NCBI GenBank assembly: GCA_958295665.1
Contig: OY282560.1
Span: 304,768,736 to 304,832,735, forward strand
Length of the DNA: 64,000 bases
Reading direction: 5' to 3'
DNA from: Tipula vernalis
Taxonomy: Eukaryota > Arthropoda > Insecta > Diptera > Tipulidae
Shown here: positions 32,840 to 46,139 of the stretch, one piece after another
How the letters are laid out: each line of letters opens with the position of its first letter
How positions within the stretch are numbered: position 1 is the stretch's first letter
Program-made: the position numbers and the translations under genes
The notes under the pieces: model-generated
Database searches by the model: none
Told to the model about the DNA's origin: nothing
The model's input: the letters and a program-made list of their open reading frames with translations, nothing else

Positions 32840-34670
32840 CTTCTAAAATGATTTTTGAAAGAAGTTCTGGATTGTGAATGTGAAATTCCACATATGCGAT
32901 GGAACCGGGATTATAAAATTATTTTTAGATTATGTTCTAAAATATGGCAGATTAGGATGGAATTTGGCCGTTTCTTAACCGGTTATAATGAAATTCGATA
33001 TGGATGATGGGAATGATATTTTAAAATGATTTTTGGATGAAGTTCTGGAATATGGCCAAATAGAATGGAACTTACATATCTATTTCTTAACGGATTTTAG
33101 TGGAATTTGACATGTGGAATGGACATGGGATTGGATTAAGGAATTTGGATAAAGTTCTGAAATATGACTAAGTAGAATGGTGCTTGGCTATTCCTTAACA
33201 ATTTATGATAACATTTAAATTTACCATTAGGTGTTTCAATAGAAAGATTCAAACCATATACTGTACAATTTAAATACAATTTCAACACAGATGAAGAATT
33301 TCGGTGGTATAGTGAAAATTAGTTTTAGATGAAATTCTCGAATATGGCCAATCTGGCCAATTAGGACATAACTTAGCTATTTTTAACCGATTATTGTGAA
33401 ATGTACTGGTTATTGGAAATGTTGGCCTAAAATTATTGTTGGATGAGGTTGTGTAAATATGTCAATATTATTGTGCTATTATTTTGGCTTCAATAATATT
33501 GTTTGTTGAGGTTTCTGTGAATCATGCAGCTGTTGTGGTTTGTTTGAGGCGGTATGAACGTACTATTTGAATTGCTAAACGATCGAGCTTATGTCCGCAA
33601 TAATATTCATGTTTGGTTAGAAACTTTAGTCGCCAAGTCGCTTTAAACTTTGAGTTATATTTTCTAAGTAATTACTGTCAGATCGGTAAGTTTGGTGGTA
33701 TTAAAAAAATAGGGTGTGACGGACACGCGAGTATCCCTATATAACATAATATTTTTGTTTAGTCTAACCACGATTGCTTATCTTCTAAAAATATTTAAAT
33801 AGAACACTTGTGCATCTTCTATGCGTTCGCTTTCTTTCATAACTCTTACTTTTGTATTTCATATTTTACTTGGATTATATAGAAACAATCGTTAAATTAG
33901 AATTATTAGAATTAGAATTTTACTTCAAACGTAATAAAAAAAACTTGCTAACTACATAAATTTATTTTATTTTATCGACCACAACTTGGAAAAATGAATT
34001 TCTCGCAGCAGTATTGAACTACCAACGGTATATCTCAAATTTCATCATGAGCGGTTAGGAAATGTCAAAGCACAATTTTACTTTGCCATATTCCAGAACT
34101 TTATCAAAAAATCATTCAAAGAATCCCTTTTCCATCGTGCATGTCAAATTCAACTAAAATTCGTTGAGAAATAAGATAAGTTCCATCTAAAAACAGTTTT
34201 AGAAACCACCTTCTAGTGAACCTATCGAATTTTATCCTAATCGATTGAGAAATAGGCAAGTTTCATCATACTTGGTATTATTCCAGAACTTCACCCAAAA
34301 ATAATTTTAGAATCAGATTTTCATTGCGGATGACAAATTTCAGTGCACCGGTTAAGAAATAGTTAAGTTTCAACCTAATGTGCCATTTTGTAGAACTTAA
34401 AATTTAAAAATCATTTTAGAATACCATTTCCATCGCACTTATCGAATTTAAAAAAAAATTGGTTAAGGAATAGACAAGTTCCATGTTGGCCATATTCCAG
34501 AATTGAATCCAAAAATCATTTTAGAATCTCATTTCGATCGCATATGGCAAATTGAAACTATCGAATTTCATCGTATAATCGGTTGAGGCATATGGGCAAG
34601 TTCCGTCATGATTGGTCATATTCCAGAATATCATCAAAAAATCATTTTAGAATCCCTATTTCCAAAGTAG
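32840..34670. repeat. Foldback-like inverted pair of degraded ~110-bp tandem repeats
   Basis: The left arm (about 32840-33460) contains repeated phrases such as GATGAAGTTCTGGAATATGG at intervals near 110 bp (32861, 33041, 33152, 33331). The right arm (about 34030-34670) contains the reverse-complement phrase CATATTCCAGAACTT at similar spacing (34088, 34280, 34491, 34617). The arms are separated by about 570 bp. Tandemly repetitive inverted arms are the structure of Foldback-type elements. Terminal bases and target duplication were not resolved. Confidence 0.6.
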
Positions 34671-36346
34671 ACGTGAATAAAACAACAATCGACAATCATG
34701 ATTGTAGCTAGCTAAATCGATTCGGTTAAACAATTTTTTTGGTTTTCATAATTCCCAACAGGCTTTTTCCGAGCTGGTGGAGTTATTTTTAACAAAATTA
34801 AAAATTTGGTGTAATTGCTTCCAACGATAGTTTCAATGATTAATGTAACATTTCGCAAAATTTTAATTCTTGGATTAAGTTGATTGATTAAGAAATAAAA
34901 TTTGTTTTGATAAATATACTTTGGCAAAACGTTTAATTTGAAGTGTAACAGGTTTAATTTAAGGTGTATCAGGTATCATCTCGGTTAATTTAGTATATGA
35001 GGTAATGTAGTATGATGTGAATTTGCTAGCGTTGAGATGTGGGGGATTTATAAAAAATTTAAAAATTCTTCAGTAGAAATCAACGTTAAATTGCCGTTAA
35101 GTGGAAACAAATTCAGAAAATAATTCTCGTTAGACATGTAAAATGATGGGGAAGAGCTAAAATGTTTTGATCGACGAAATGTCGCTTGTGCGTGTAATTA
35201 ATTCTTACGGTTGTATTAAAATTTTTTTCGTCTGAAGTACTTTCTAAAAAATTAAAAGAGTTTATCTGTAAATCAACGTCTCAGGGAGTTTTTACGCCAA
35301 CTTCTTATCTAAAGATTATCTAAAGCAAAAAGGTAAACACAATGAAGAACTTGAGGTGAACATTTTTATAAATATAGAACTCAATTTCTTGTATCATGAT
35401 GGTCTTTCGTTATGGCACTCAATATTGACTCCCTATGAAGTAAGTCAATATTGACGCACCTTCCTACAAATCAATTAGGAACTAACAATGACAACAAGGC
35501 GCTGTAGGGCAATCTCTATCCAACAAATTAGCAGTACTCGATCGTCCTCAGTTGGTCTTCTGGGTATGTGGCTACGTAAAAGAGAATGCACCTTCATTCC
35601 GAGAGTATAGGAACTTCCAAAATTTTGTGTGTTTTACTCCCGGAGGCAAAACCAAAAACTGTGGTTTAGAAGCAAGCTCTAGGGTAAACCCGACAAATTA
35701 TTTTTTCTTGATTTTATTCAATTCACTTGAGAAATTATATTCAAATGCGCCTTGAAGTATTTCTGTTTATATTTAAAATAAAAACACCTGTTGAAGTAAA
35801 CCAATTGAATTTTAACCCTGCTCCCAAGCTGCTGATTTTATATTAAAAAGTTCTTCTATTTTATGGGTATGATTGGCGGAGAAAATTAAATGGCGTGCAT
35901 CTTTCAATTCCGACTTTTACGGCAATATATTTGTGAAAAATTAATGGTTCGAAACTTAAAATATTTTGTTTAACTTTTGTTCTTAAATCGAAATATCAAA
36001 TAAAAGCATATGACAATTCCGAAAATAATTTGAAATTCAAATTTTTAACTGTTAATTTGAAACTTTGAATTTTTTTCATTTTTAAAGTTTACATCAATAC
36101 AATACATTTCTATACGATTCATCCAGCCAAATTTAAACTTTGCAAATTGGTTTCATATGAAAATTAGCAGATTTTTTCGAAAAAGTCTATCCCCTTGGTC
36201 TAAAAAAATTACAAAACTGATTTAAAATAAATGGTTAAATGAAGTTAACCGTATACTTGTATCCGAAGGAGGCGGTCCCCTTTATTTAGCGGAGTTAAAA
36301 TATGTTTTACCATCTTTTGAAAAGTACGCTGGAAAAACGATATAAG
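34671..36346. other. AT-rich interval, no gene seen
   Basis: The longest reading frames (for example 35552-35755) show no domain features. I see no element ends. Confidence 0.6.
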
Positions 36347-36399
36347 TTAATTTATTATTATTATTATTATTGATTGAAAGGCCATGTGGGCACCTCGCA

Positions 36400-38790
36400 C
36401 TGTGACCTAAAACATCTATTGTGCTGTACACTACTAATTTATCCGTCCAGTCAATATTGAGGCTCTTACTGAATCTGACAATACTACTGGCCGGTACAAG
36501 ATACATACTATCCGGGCTCATTGTTCTCCCTCCTAGACGTTGCAGTCTTTGCTGGAAAATATCTGGGCATTGGCACAGAACTTTTTATGCTGATTCCGCT
36601 TCCAGGTCGCTGAAGCAGCATCCATCTGTCGTACTTAGGCCCATCTTCTTAAGGTGATACCTTAAGGGGACATGACCTGTGAGGAAGCCAGTAAGCAGCC
36701 TCAATTCAGGTTTCCTAAGTTCAAGACACTCCTTAACCCTGACAGACGAAGGTGATATACATTTCTTCGCCTGTCGTAAACCTGGAATTCTGCGCCGATA
36801 GGAGGACTTTTGAACATCTTCCCAACGTTTTACCGCTGCTCTAAGGTTGCCCTTAGTGACGCCGCAGAAGGGTTCTGGTTCAATTATTGGAGAGGCAGAA
36901 CCCTCACGAGCGAGGCCATCAGCTGCCTTGTTTCCTTCGATTCCAGTATGACCTGGTACCCACATAATTGTTACCTTATTTGAGCCTGCCAGATATTTAA
37001 TAACCTTCAGACAATCCCATACCAGCCTTGTCTCAACGGTACAAGACCTAAGAGCCTTTAAGGCCGATTGGTTGTCTGATACAATATAAATCTTTGCATC
37101 GTTTAGGCCTTTTGCTATGCCTATCCTAGCGCAAAGTTCTATAGCATGTACTTCTGCTTGAAAAACGGTAGCATTGGTACCCAAGGACTTCGAGAGTATA
37201 TTGCCACTTCCGTGTATTCCCATCCCCACCCCATCTTCCGTTTTTTATCCATTTGCTAACCATACCATGGACCCTCGCTCAAAGGATGGTCCACCTGCAC
37301 TCCACACATCCCGGTCAGGTAACCTAACACAAAATGGTTTGTAGAAGTCCAGTTTAGGTTGCATACAGTCGGAAGGCATTCCTATGGTAGGGCCTGTCGG
37401 AAATTCCTTAAGGATTTCCAGATTACTCACCATATTGCCTGGTTTGATATTTCCTTCCGCCTGCATTTTCAGGGCCATAATTGCAGAATCCTTTTTAACA
37501 TGCAGGTGTAACAGTGTCAGTCCTAGAAGTGACTCCATCGCCGCGGTTGGGCAGATTTCTTTGAGCCCGTAACACCATGCAGGCTATACGCTGAATCTTA
37601 TTCAATAAGGTTTGCGTTGCCTTCTGCTCAGTTTTAGGCCACATCTATAACCCCCAGATATTTAACCTCGCTAGAAAAAGGAACAGTAGTTCCATTAATC
37701 GAGGGAGCTGACAATGAACAATGACAGTTTTGTTTGGATTGACACTGAGCCCTTCCTGGTAACACCACTGCCATATTATATTGAGTGCATTTTGCATGCG
37801 ATCAGAAATGACCTTATCAAACTTGCCTCTGATTATGATAGCCACATCATCCGCATAGCCCTGGACATCAAACCCATGGCTACTCAGAAGGACCAGTAGT
37901 CTGTCAATAACCAATGACCACAAAAGAGGAGATAGTACGCCTCCTTTGGGACAGCCCTTTATGACCCTGATGGTTAATGACTCGCCACCTGGTCTGACAG
38001 TAAACCCACGATGTTCCAGCATGGAACGAATCCTAGTTGTAGAAAGCGGAACATTTTTTTCCATTGCTGCCCTCTCTATAGATCCAGAAGAGATATAATC
38101 AAAAACCCCTTCAATGTCCACAAATGCACAAAGGGCAATTTCTTTATATGTCACTGCTTTTTCAATCCTCGTTACTAGACCGCTAAGGGCCATCACATTG
38201 GATTTACCAATTTGATACGCAAACTGATCCCGATGCAGCGGATTTTTTCCAAGGGCCACACTTCTTATTTGATAGTCCAGGATTTTTTCCATCGTCTTCA
38301 ATAGAAACGATGTGAGGCTAATTGGCCGATATGCCCTGGTCTGGACCCCCTCCCCTTCCCCCTTTGGTATAAATACCACATTTACCTTCCTCCACAGTTT
38401 CGGAATATAGCTAAAAGCATATAGCTTGCCCGAAACTTCTGGATCAAGTTGGGGAGTATTTCCTTAATACCTTTTTGTAGTTAAACTGGAAAGATACCAT
38501 CCCCTTCAGCGAATTTCAAAGGTTTGAAAGAACCAATAGCCCATCGCACCTTGCTGGGTGTGAATATTTTCCCAGAGAGAATCCAGATTCTACTGTGAGG
38601 CGCATAAGCCACCTCACTTGAGAGATCACGCGGGTCCTCCTTGGCTCCTACCACTACTGAATCAGGAAAGTGGGTCTCTACCAGTACCTCTAAAGTTTCC
38701 TTCCGGTTTTCAGTGAACCTAGCTGAAGAGCCTTTCGCCTCTCCTGATCACTCTCCCGTTGATCGCCTGCATGCCCTTATGGAACACAAT
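36400..38790 (-). pseudogene. LOA/I-like LINE ORF2: reverse transcriptase and RNase H, broken
   Basis: The reverse transcriptase is readable at 38379-37645: FIPKGEGEGVQTRAYRPIS, ALCAFVDIEGVFDYIS, RVIKGCPKGGVLSPLLW and the active site VQGYADDVAIII (YADD). The upstream linker at 38790-38380 contains stops. After a further break, 37229-36585 encodes RNase H: NATVFQAEVHAIELCARIG, YIVSDNQSALKAL, IMWVPGHTGIEGNKAADGLA, followed by a C-terminal helical region. RT followed by RNase H is typical of the LOA and I groups. KGCPKGG in place of the usual PQG is a substitution in a key RT motif. Confidence 0.85.
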
Positions 38791-39065
38791 AAATAATTGA
38801 ACACACCAATTGAAGTTAATATTTGTATTTACGTTTATTTATTTTTTTTATTTTAAATTAATTTATTATTTATTACAAAGTTTTTTTTTATATTTTTTTC
38901 ACCACCATTTTGTCACCAGCTTATATTTTGGCGGCCAACACCACGAGCTATGTGTTGTCGCTTTGGAGATTGAGACGAGACTGAAATTTTATTATTATTA
39001 TATTTTGTCTTGTCCGTCGTTGTCTGGAAGAGACAGTAGTTCAGTTGTCCGTTTTTGTATTGGTG
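38791..39065. other. AT-rich block inside the LINE in place of its endonuclease
   Basis: About 275 bp with long T and A runs and no LINE-coding similarity. It is either a small insertion or filler replacing the deleted ORF2 endonuclease. Confidence 0.4.
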
Positions 39066-39886
39066 TTACCTTTTGCATTTCTGTCTGTTCGTGTTTTGTT
39101 CTGACCGTGTGGCGGCGAACGCATGTATGAATGCGTGAACCGCCACATTCTCTTTTTGGCTTATGATAAAACCAAAAAGCTTCTCCGTGGGCAATTCAGC
39201 ATTATTTGGGAAGGTGCCTAACACAATCCTGGCTCGAGGGAGGTTTTCCGCCTCTGCCACGATCAGCTGTGCATCCTGCCTTGGCTTGATAGTCCCTATG
39301 GCCTCCCTGGGCCACTGGACAGTTGCCCGGTCAGCGCAGGTTACTACCAGCCAACCAGGCCGAAGCTGACTGCCAAGGAACTTAGGTTTAAGCTCCTTGG
39401 CTTCTTGCTCCAGCACCTTATCTAGGATGCCCTCCTGAATAGCCTTAAGCTGCTTTCCAGAGAGGACAACCTCAGGAAAACCAGAGACAAAATCCCAACG
39501 ATCTCTGACCAGACCGGACCGCAGAACCCGATATCACCGGGACAGATTCTTCTCCCCTTGGCCTTTTTTTGTGCTGGTGGACTACCCTCGTCCAAGCGGA
39601 TTCTTTTCGACGTTACGGCCTCAGTGGGAGTACAAGTCTTCTTTTGTGGCCGCATCGCCAGAAGCCTTGTCTCGCTTCCGGGCGTTTTGCCTTCCGCAAG
39701 AAGCCTCCTGCTTTGTCGCGGCTCCACACATTTTCACGCGAGAAGCCGCGGCAGGTTTGTCATTGGACGACAGGTTTGTGACTGGATGACTCACCGACGT
39801 CATGCTTCCCCTGCCATCACAGAGGAGATACCTCCACTTACGGGGACCGAGTCCTCATCTCCTGAGGTGTCCATGTCGGAGTTAAG
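39066..39886 (-). pseudogene. LOA/I-like LINE ORF1 remnant (DUF4780-type domain)
   Basis: The minus strand starts with MDTSGDEDSVPVSGG near 39872, then a basic segment (SPPAQKKAKGRRI near 39570), and then 39416-39066 with LGSQLRPGWLVVTCADRA and TEKLFGFIISQKEN. This last part resembles the DUF4780-type domain found in ORF1 of several insect LINEs. Several stops and shifts separate the pieces. The plus-strand frame at 39558-40037 is antisense to this gene and not a gene itself. Confidence 0.6.
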
Positions 39887-39970
39887 AACTAATTTCTCAA
39901 ATACCTATCGGACCTCTACATCCGATGAACCACTCATCGAGAGGTCCACAGCGGAAAGAGAGCGTATGCA

Positions 39971-41026
39971 CTACAGACAAAAAGTGTATGCTTTATATGA
40001 CAAAAGCGCTTGCAATCATTGTTATAGAAAGAGATAAGCGCAAGTGCAAAATTTAAGAGAAAAAAGCATCGTCTACACGCACCTTAAGAATTTCTATGAC
40101 ACTGATTTGCAGCGATTGTTTTCCTTTCTTGGGGTTTTTGAATTGCATTCATAGTCACTCTTGCGAATTCCATAATTGAGCGGACTAATAATAAACGGTT
40201 TTACCAGCCGATATCCTCTAATTTCATACACAGTTTAGGAGTTCGCATTAAATTCTTTTCTCACGAATAAACAGAACTCGCCGATCGGGACCATCGTCTT
40301 GTTTAGTGTATATGCATAAACTTTCTCCCATCCTGCTGTTGCCGGCGGCAAAATTCTCATTGATGTCCTCCCACACACTTTTACCAATAGTGACAAGAGA
40401 TCATAATATGTATCTGAATATTGACACTCCATCAAATGTGTATAGTTACTAATACATTGTCTCTAAAACCTGACCTGAGATATTCCTTTTTGGGCTCACT
40501 GCTTTTGTGACATATGTACATACGGACGCTGAAAAATATACCATCGGAACAAGTCCGTCCCCATTGAGTCCAATCACGCAGATATCATCTGCAAAGACGA
40601 TATCGGCCTTAGATGGTGCCCAGTGCATGAGGTGTGCCATTTTTACGAACGATACTTCAACAGGAAATTAATGAGTTTTGCCGACAGAGTATTTTTTTGT
40701 TCTGGTAAATTTGGCTTTGGGAATTCTTGCATGGGTGAGTCCAAGTATGCTAGTGGAACTTTTAATGTTGAAAGTATGTTACCATTTCATAAGATTGCAC
40801 AAGTACACCATCCTTTTGTCATCGGTCGATATTTCGTGTCGGGTGTTGGACATTCAGGGTTGGATATTTTACACTAACAATGTCATAGTAGATTTATTAT
40901 ATGATTATACGTATCTCTTTAATTTGTATCCTTTTTGGTGTAACAAATTGGAAAAAAATACTGCAGCTAAAAGTGTAAAAACCTTCGGACAATAGTAGTA
41001 CCGTGTGTCGTTGTAAACCTAGCATA
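39971..41026. other. Unassigned interval
   Basis: Minus-strand frames at 40435-40235 and 40640-40449 are short and unlike low-complexity AT-rich noise in amino-acid content (for example SKADIVFADDICVIGLNGDG). They may be decayed coding sequence, but I do not recognise them. Confidence 0.3.
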
Positions 41027-43830
41027 TTTTTTTTTTTTTTTTTTTTTTTAATAATTTTATTTGTGATAACAATAAATTTTTTTAACAAAGTAACTAGTCA
41101 TTTTTGACTAACAGCGTTTGACTCTGACAATATAATAATAAAGCACTGATATGTATTCTTTACATAAAGTGTTGTTTTGGTTGATGTTGCATTGTGCGGA
41201 CTATTCAGGGAACTCAAATGGTTTTAGCCTTTTGAGTCTTCTTATTATACCCTCATGATGAAGTAGTCTTGCAGCTTCGATGTTAGGGTGATGATGGAGC
41301 CTCTTCTGGTGTTTTTGAGCACATTTCTTTATTTCACTTGCGACTGTGTCTATTCCGAGATCTCTATGAAGGTCACTATTACGAGTGTACCAAGGGGCAT
41401 TTACAATTCCTCTGAGGACTTTATTTTGAAATCGTTGAACTATCTGTTGATTGCTGATTTTGGTGCATCCCCATAGTTGAATACCATATGTCCAGACCGG
41501 CTTGAGTACTTGTTTATAAAGCATAAGTTTATTATGAATGGATAACTGAGAGTTTCTTCCAATTAACCAGTACATTTTTCTATATTTTAACTGAAGCTCT
41601 TCTGCTTTCTTTTTCACGTGTATTTTCCACTTTAACTTTGCATCAAGGTTCATACCAAGGTATTTTGCTTGATTGGCATGTGGTACAGAGATATTATTGA
41701 GAGTCACAGGTAGTGGTTCTATTGATCTATTAGTGAAGTTAATGTGAGTAGACTTCGATTCATTCACTTTAATTCTCCACTTAGCTAGCCAATCTTGTAT
41801 ATTATTTACGGCTAATTGTAGTTTGAATGTGACTTCACCGATTGTGTCACCAACAGCTAGAATTGCAGTGTCATCTGCAAACGTGGCGATAGTTGTATTG
41901 CTCGTCTGCGGTATGTCGCTAGTAAACAGTACGAAAAGGAAAGGCCCTAAGACACTCCCCTGCGGGACTCCTGCTTTAGCTTCTTTAATACTGGAGTAAA
42001 CTCCTTCCTGTTTAACTCTAAAATATCTCTTTTTCAGGTATGACTTTAGCAGTTCGCAATACTCAAATGGCAGAGTTTTCTCCAATTTAAATATTAAACC
42101 ATCTAGCCAGACTTTGTCAAATGCCTGCGCTATGTCAAGAAATATGGCTGAACCAATCTTTTTTTCCGCTAAGGATTTTTCTATTATATCTGTTAATCTA
42201 TGGACTTGGTCGATTGTGGAGTGTTCCTCTCTAAATCCAAACTGATGGGACGGAACAGCTCCTGATTTTACAACTTCTGGTTTATTTCGTTTTAATAAGT
42301 TCAGTTCACTTAGTGGCTTACCTGGCTTAGGTATCATTATCACTTCCGCGAATTTCCAAGATAGAGGGACATAACGAAGTCTGAAGGAAGCATTAATTAT
42401 GTCCGAAATTTTTTTAATAGCTTTATTAGGCAGTTATTTTAGAATCTCTCCAGTTATCAGGTCATATCCTGGTGATTTTTTAAGTACTACATGGTTCTTT
42501 ATTACTTGTTTTACTTCTTTAGCATTAGTTAATGGAATTTCCTGTCTCAGGATAGTTGTTTGGTTTTCGAACAATATATCCTGTTGGTTAAGTGTTGTTA
42601 AATTTGGCTGAAAGGTACGCTCGAGATGATCCGCGAATTTTTCTGCTTTTTCTTCTTTGCTTTTAGCCAGGTGACCATTATTTTTTCTTAATGGTGGTAT
42701 ATGCATAACTGGCCTTTTCAAATATTTGGTTGCTTTCCACAATGATTAATCACTACCTTTATCATAGGTGAGAGATTGTAGGTTTTAAATTGTTGATTTA
42801 TTTTTAAATTCCCGTATTTCTCTACGTATTCGTTGTATTAAATTATTTAATCTATTTTTGACGGTTGGGTCTCGTGTACGTTGCCACTCCCTACGGGTGC
42901 TTCTCTTCTCTATAACTAGTGATTTAATTTCCATTGGATAGCATTTGCCAGCTATTTTTTTGATTGTTGTGTTAGTACTTTTCCACGCCGCTAGCTGTAT
43001 GTCCTTGACGAGCTTCTCCACCTCCTGTTCTAATGTTTCTTCTGTTGAAAGCTGCGTGTTTAAAATGATGCTATTGTTTAGTTCATTCCTGAACTTTTTC
43101 CGTCAGTATATTTATTTGTTAACAGTGGCTGTTTATCATTAGTAATTATTGTATCACTTATTATCATTAAAATATAGGAGTGGTCAGATGTAGTGTCCAA
43201 TCCTTCCTGCACTTGTATATAATCAACCGGGATTTTTCTTGTTATAAAGAAGTCAATTAGGTCTGGTATGTTATTTTGATCACTGGGCCAATAAGTTGGT
43301 TTTCCAGTAGAATGCCAGTTGCAGTTGTATTTAATTATTGCTTGATGAAGCTCTTTCCCTTTAGTTGTGGTTAGTCTTGATCCCCAGTCAGTATGTTTAG
43401 CGTTGAAGTCACCCCCGATTACAAATTTTTCACCGAGCTGCTTGAAGAACTGAGTATAAGCATTCTCTTTGATGTTATATCTAGGTGGGAAATATATTGC
43501 GGATACCACTAACTTGTGGTTGCGGGTATTAATGCTAACGCTAATTGCTTGTATTTCATCACTTTCAAGTTTTTGTTGCAGATGGTATTTAATATCTTTT
43601 TTATAATCACGGCACTGCCCCTTCGTGCATTATTATTAGGATGAACTGCTGAGTGAACTTCGTAGCCGCGGATTTTTATATGACTTTGAGTAGTAAGGTG
43701 TGTTTCAGATAATAAACATATATCTTTTTTTTCTAAATCCGAACGTAGCATAATGAACAAATATTTTAACTTTGCTTTACTTCACCGTAAAAATTCAAAC
43801 ATTTAAATTTCAAAGTATGTACTACACGAA
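41027..43830 (-). mobile_element. Jockey-clade LINE, 5'-truncated, minus strand
   Basis: A poly(A) tail (T run at 41027-41049 on the plus strand) marks the 3' end. ORF2 fragments run leftward from about 43822 to 41201. No ORF1 lies upstream, so the copy is 5'-truncated close to the ORF2 start. Confidence 0.88.
41201..43822 (-). pseudogene. Jockey LINE ORF2: endonuclease and reverse transcriptase, frameshifted
   Basis: The endonuclease is in pieces: KKDICLLSETHLTTQSHIKI with RRGSAVIIKK (43760-43509), then VVSAIYFPPRY, FVIGGDFNAKHTDWGS and DTTSDHSYILMI (43509-43078). Linker pieces lie at 43021-42785 and 42742-42434. The RT is open for 380 codons at 42343-41201: HQFGFREEHSTIDQVHR, AIFLDIAQAFDKVW, AGVPQGSVLGPFLFVLF, the active site IATFADDTAILA, and the thumb AKYLGMNLDAKLKW. 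No RNase H follows, as expected for Jockey. At least four frame breaks disable the gene. Confidence 0.9.
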
Positions 43831-45484
43831 AAACAATAAATTCTGCTTTTTGCTTTGTTTACACCTAATCAAATTTTTCATTTCAATTTATCGATGAACG
43901 GGAATCGTCAGAATCCCCAGAAATATGCAACGATACTAAACTATCTAGTATAGGTAAGTTAAACAGAATTCAAATGCAGAGCTTCCGGGTGATCGGTTTA
44001 CTGCAGCTAAGGCTGAATGAAAATTGATAACCAATATGGCAGCTGAACATCTTCAGGAGTTGTATGGGAACGTTTAGTGTTCTTGTCAAAAAAGGTTAAT
44101 TAACAAGTGATATGCCAATTCTCCGGTTACTGCTATTAATTTGTTATTGGAAAATAAATTTATATTTTAAAGTTAATTTGCGTCAGAGTTCACTAAAACT
44201 AAAATGAGCTGGAACAAAAACCAATTGACACTAAAATTGGCATCAGAAATATCGTTATAATAAAGCTTTAAAAATATAAATTTGACAACAACTGTCTGCC
44301 ATACCATCATACCCCCCTTTGCCTTTCATGATTTACGACATTGAACAATTTAAGGTGGCGCACGGCAAAAATATCATCTTCCACAACCGCAACAAAAAAC
44401 TCGTAATTGCTGATTTAGTGGGAAATCGAAAACCAATATAACAACAACAAGCTGCACCAGATTTAATAACAATTTCTTGTTGTTGTTGTGTGTTCAATGT
44501 TTGTTGTATAATGTTTCGTTTTGTCTGTTATTTGTTTGGTTTTTTTTTTTTTTTTTAGTTTTGGGAGTTCATATCTACGTGATTTTTATTATGTTCCAGG
44601 ATGAAATACCAAAAAAAAAAAAATTCGAACATTATTTTTTCATTCGTTCGGGCGTTGTTGTTTCCCTTAATATATTTCTGGATTACGATATTCTGGTATT
44701 ATCAATTGATTTTTTTTTTATGAAATCAAAATTTTATTTGTTTCTCTCGAACATGTAGTACGTTCGAATATTTTTTTTATATGTGTTTATGTCTGGCATA
44801 AGAGGGGTGGAATGCAGAGTAGAATACAAAATTTGGGAAAAGTGAAAATATTTGTTAAAGTTAATTATACTCGTACATATACTCATAGAGAAAGATGTTT
44901 TAAAGCTGATATTCAAGGTGATGTATTTATTACGAGTTATGTACTAAATAAAACATAAACTAGCTATATACACAAAACTATAAATTAACCAAATACGAGA
45001 ATGCATAAACCAATGGTCGTTATTTTCTATTTTGGTTGCAACATGTACTCGTTTAGTGTAACAACAAAAAAGTAATAAATGAATAAATTCACCAGCAACC
45101 AAAACTACAACTGCTCGACATTAGTTATTATGGTATCTAGCATGTAAAACATAAGATTTGCTTCAGTATGTTTCATTCCCTGGTCGCATTTTATACAGTG
45201 TACATTTTATTGTAATTCTCATTTTAATTAATTTTTTTGTGTTGGCGTATTTCCACTTTTTTTCCATAAGGAGTAATTAAAAAGTCATAACGGCGAATAA
45301 AAACTGGGTTGTATTCTGCAAAAAAAATAAAAAGGAATGAACTTCTATTATTTTATAGAAGTGCTAGCTGTAATGTGTTAATGGGATGCAATTTACAAAT
45401 TTTTTATTTTTTTTTTTTGTTCCCACATTCTCGTACCAAGTTCCTCTCCACTTAAGATAATTATTTCTTATAATACGAACAGCT

Positions 45485-45551
<67 letters not shown>

Positions 45552-46139
45552 TGCCAGAATACATGTTTTCGATTTCGTAACGATCCAAAAATTCATCCCC
45601 TAATAAATCTGTTAACCTGTACACAAACGTTAATACATCCTTTTCGTTTGTATTTTACTGTGAATTAAATTACGATTACATTCTGTGTTTTCGTTATCAC
45701 AAATTGGCAGGTGAGTACAAAATGAAACACGACTGAGAAAACCAAAAACCAAAATTAGGTTGTGTTTAGTTGTTCTTATGTATAGCACCATAGTACACAC
45801 ATCAAATTAAAGTCAAAATGCTTTCTTGGAAATTTGATGCTCTTTTTGACAGAATTACAATTGAGTTTTTGTGTGTGTGTATGTGTGGTACACACGAAAA
45901 GTTTTATTTCGATTAATATAACTGGATTTGTGTCAAAACGATAAACACTTGGTACGTGCCTTTTTATGTTGGACGGGATTGATGGAATTATAATAAATTC
46001 CTTGGTTCTTGGTATATCTCGATGTACATTGACATGACATTCCGTTAGACCGTTTAATTGATCAAATTTGTCATTGTAGTGTAATTTGTATTTTATCTCA
46101 GTGGTACTACCTTTGACATTGCTTTGCATTACAAGCTTC
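43831..46139. other. AT-rich interval with (TG)30 microsatellite, no gene seen
   Basis: (TG)n occupies 45491-45550. A minus-strand frame at 46162-45776 is not recognisable and partly crosses a TG-rich stretch. No other structure is seen. Confidence 0.6.

Larger units (their letters stand above)
36347..39970 (-). mobile_element. LOA/I-like LINE, decayed, minus strand
   Basis: Read from right to left: ORF1 (about 39886-39066), an AT-rich block of about 270 bp, then the RT and RNase H parts of ORF2 (38790-36400), a 3' UTR and a (TAA)n tail (36347-36371). The endonuclease domain expected at the start of ORF2 is missing. The 3' end matches the fragment at 20.1-20.37 kb, so both belong to one family with TAA tails. 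Confidence 0.85.

Noticed and set aside
35552..35755. Plus-strand frame of 67 codons
   Set aside because: No domain features and no neighbours; consistent with chance.
39558..40037. Plus-strand frame of 159 codons
   Set aside because: It is antisense to the LINE ORF1 remnant, which has recognisable motifs on the minus strand.
40235..40995. Short frames between the two minus-strand LINEs, one containing FADD
   Set aside because: The FADD here is not in an RT context (no flanking motifs); could be decayed coding sequence but the family cannot be named.
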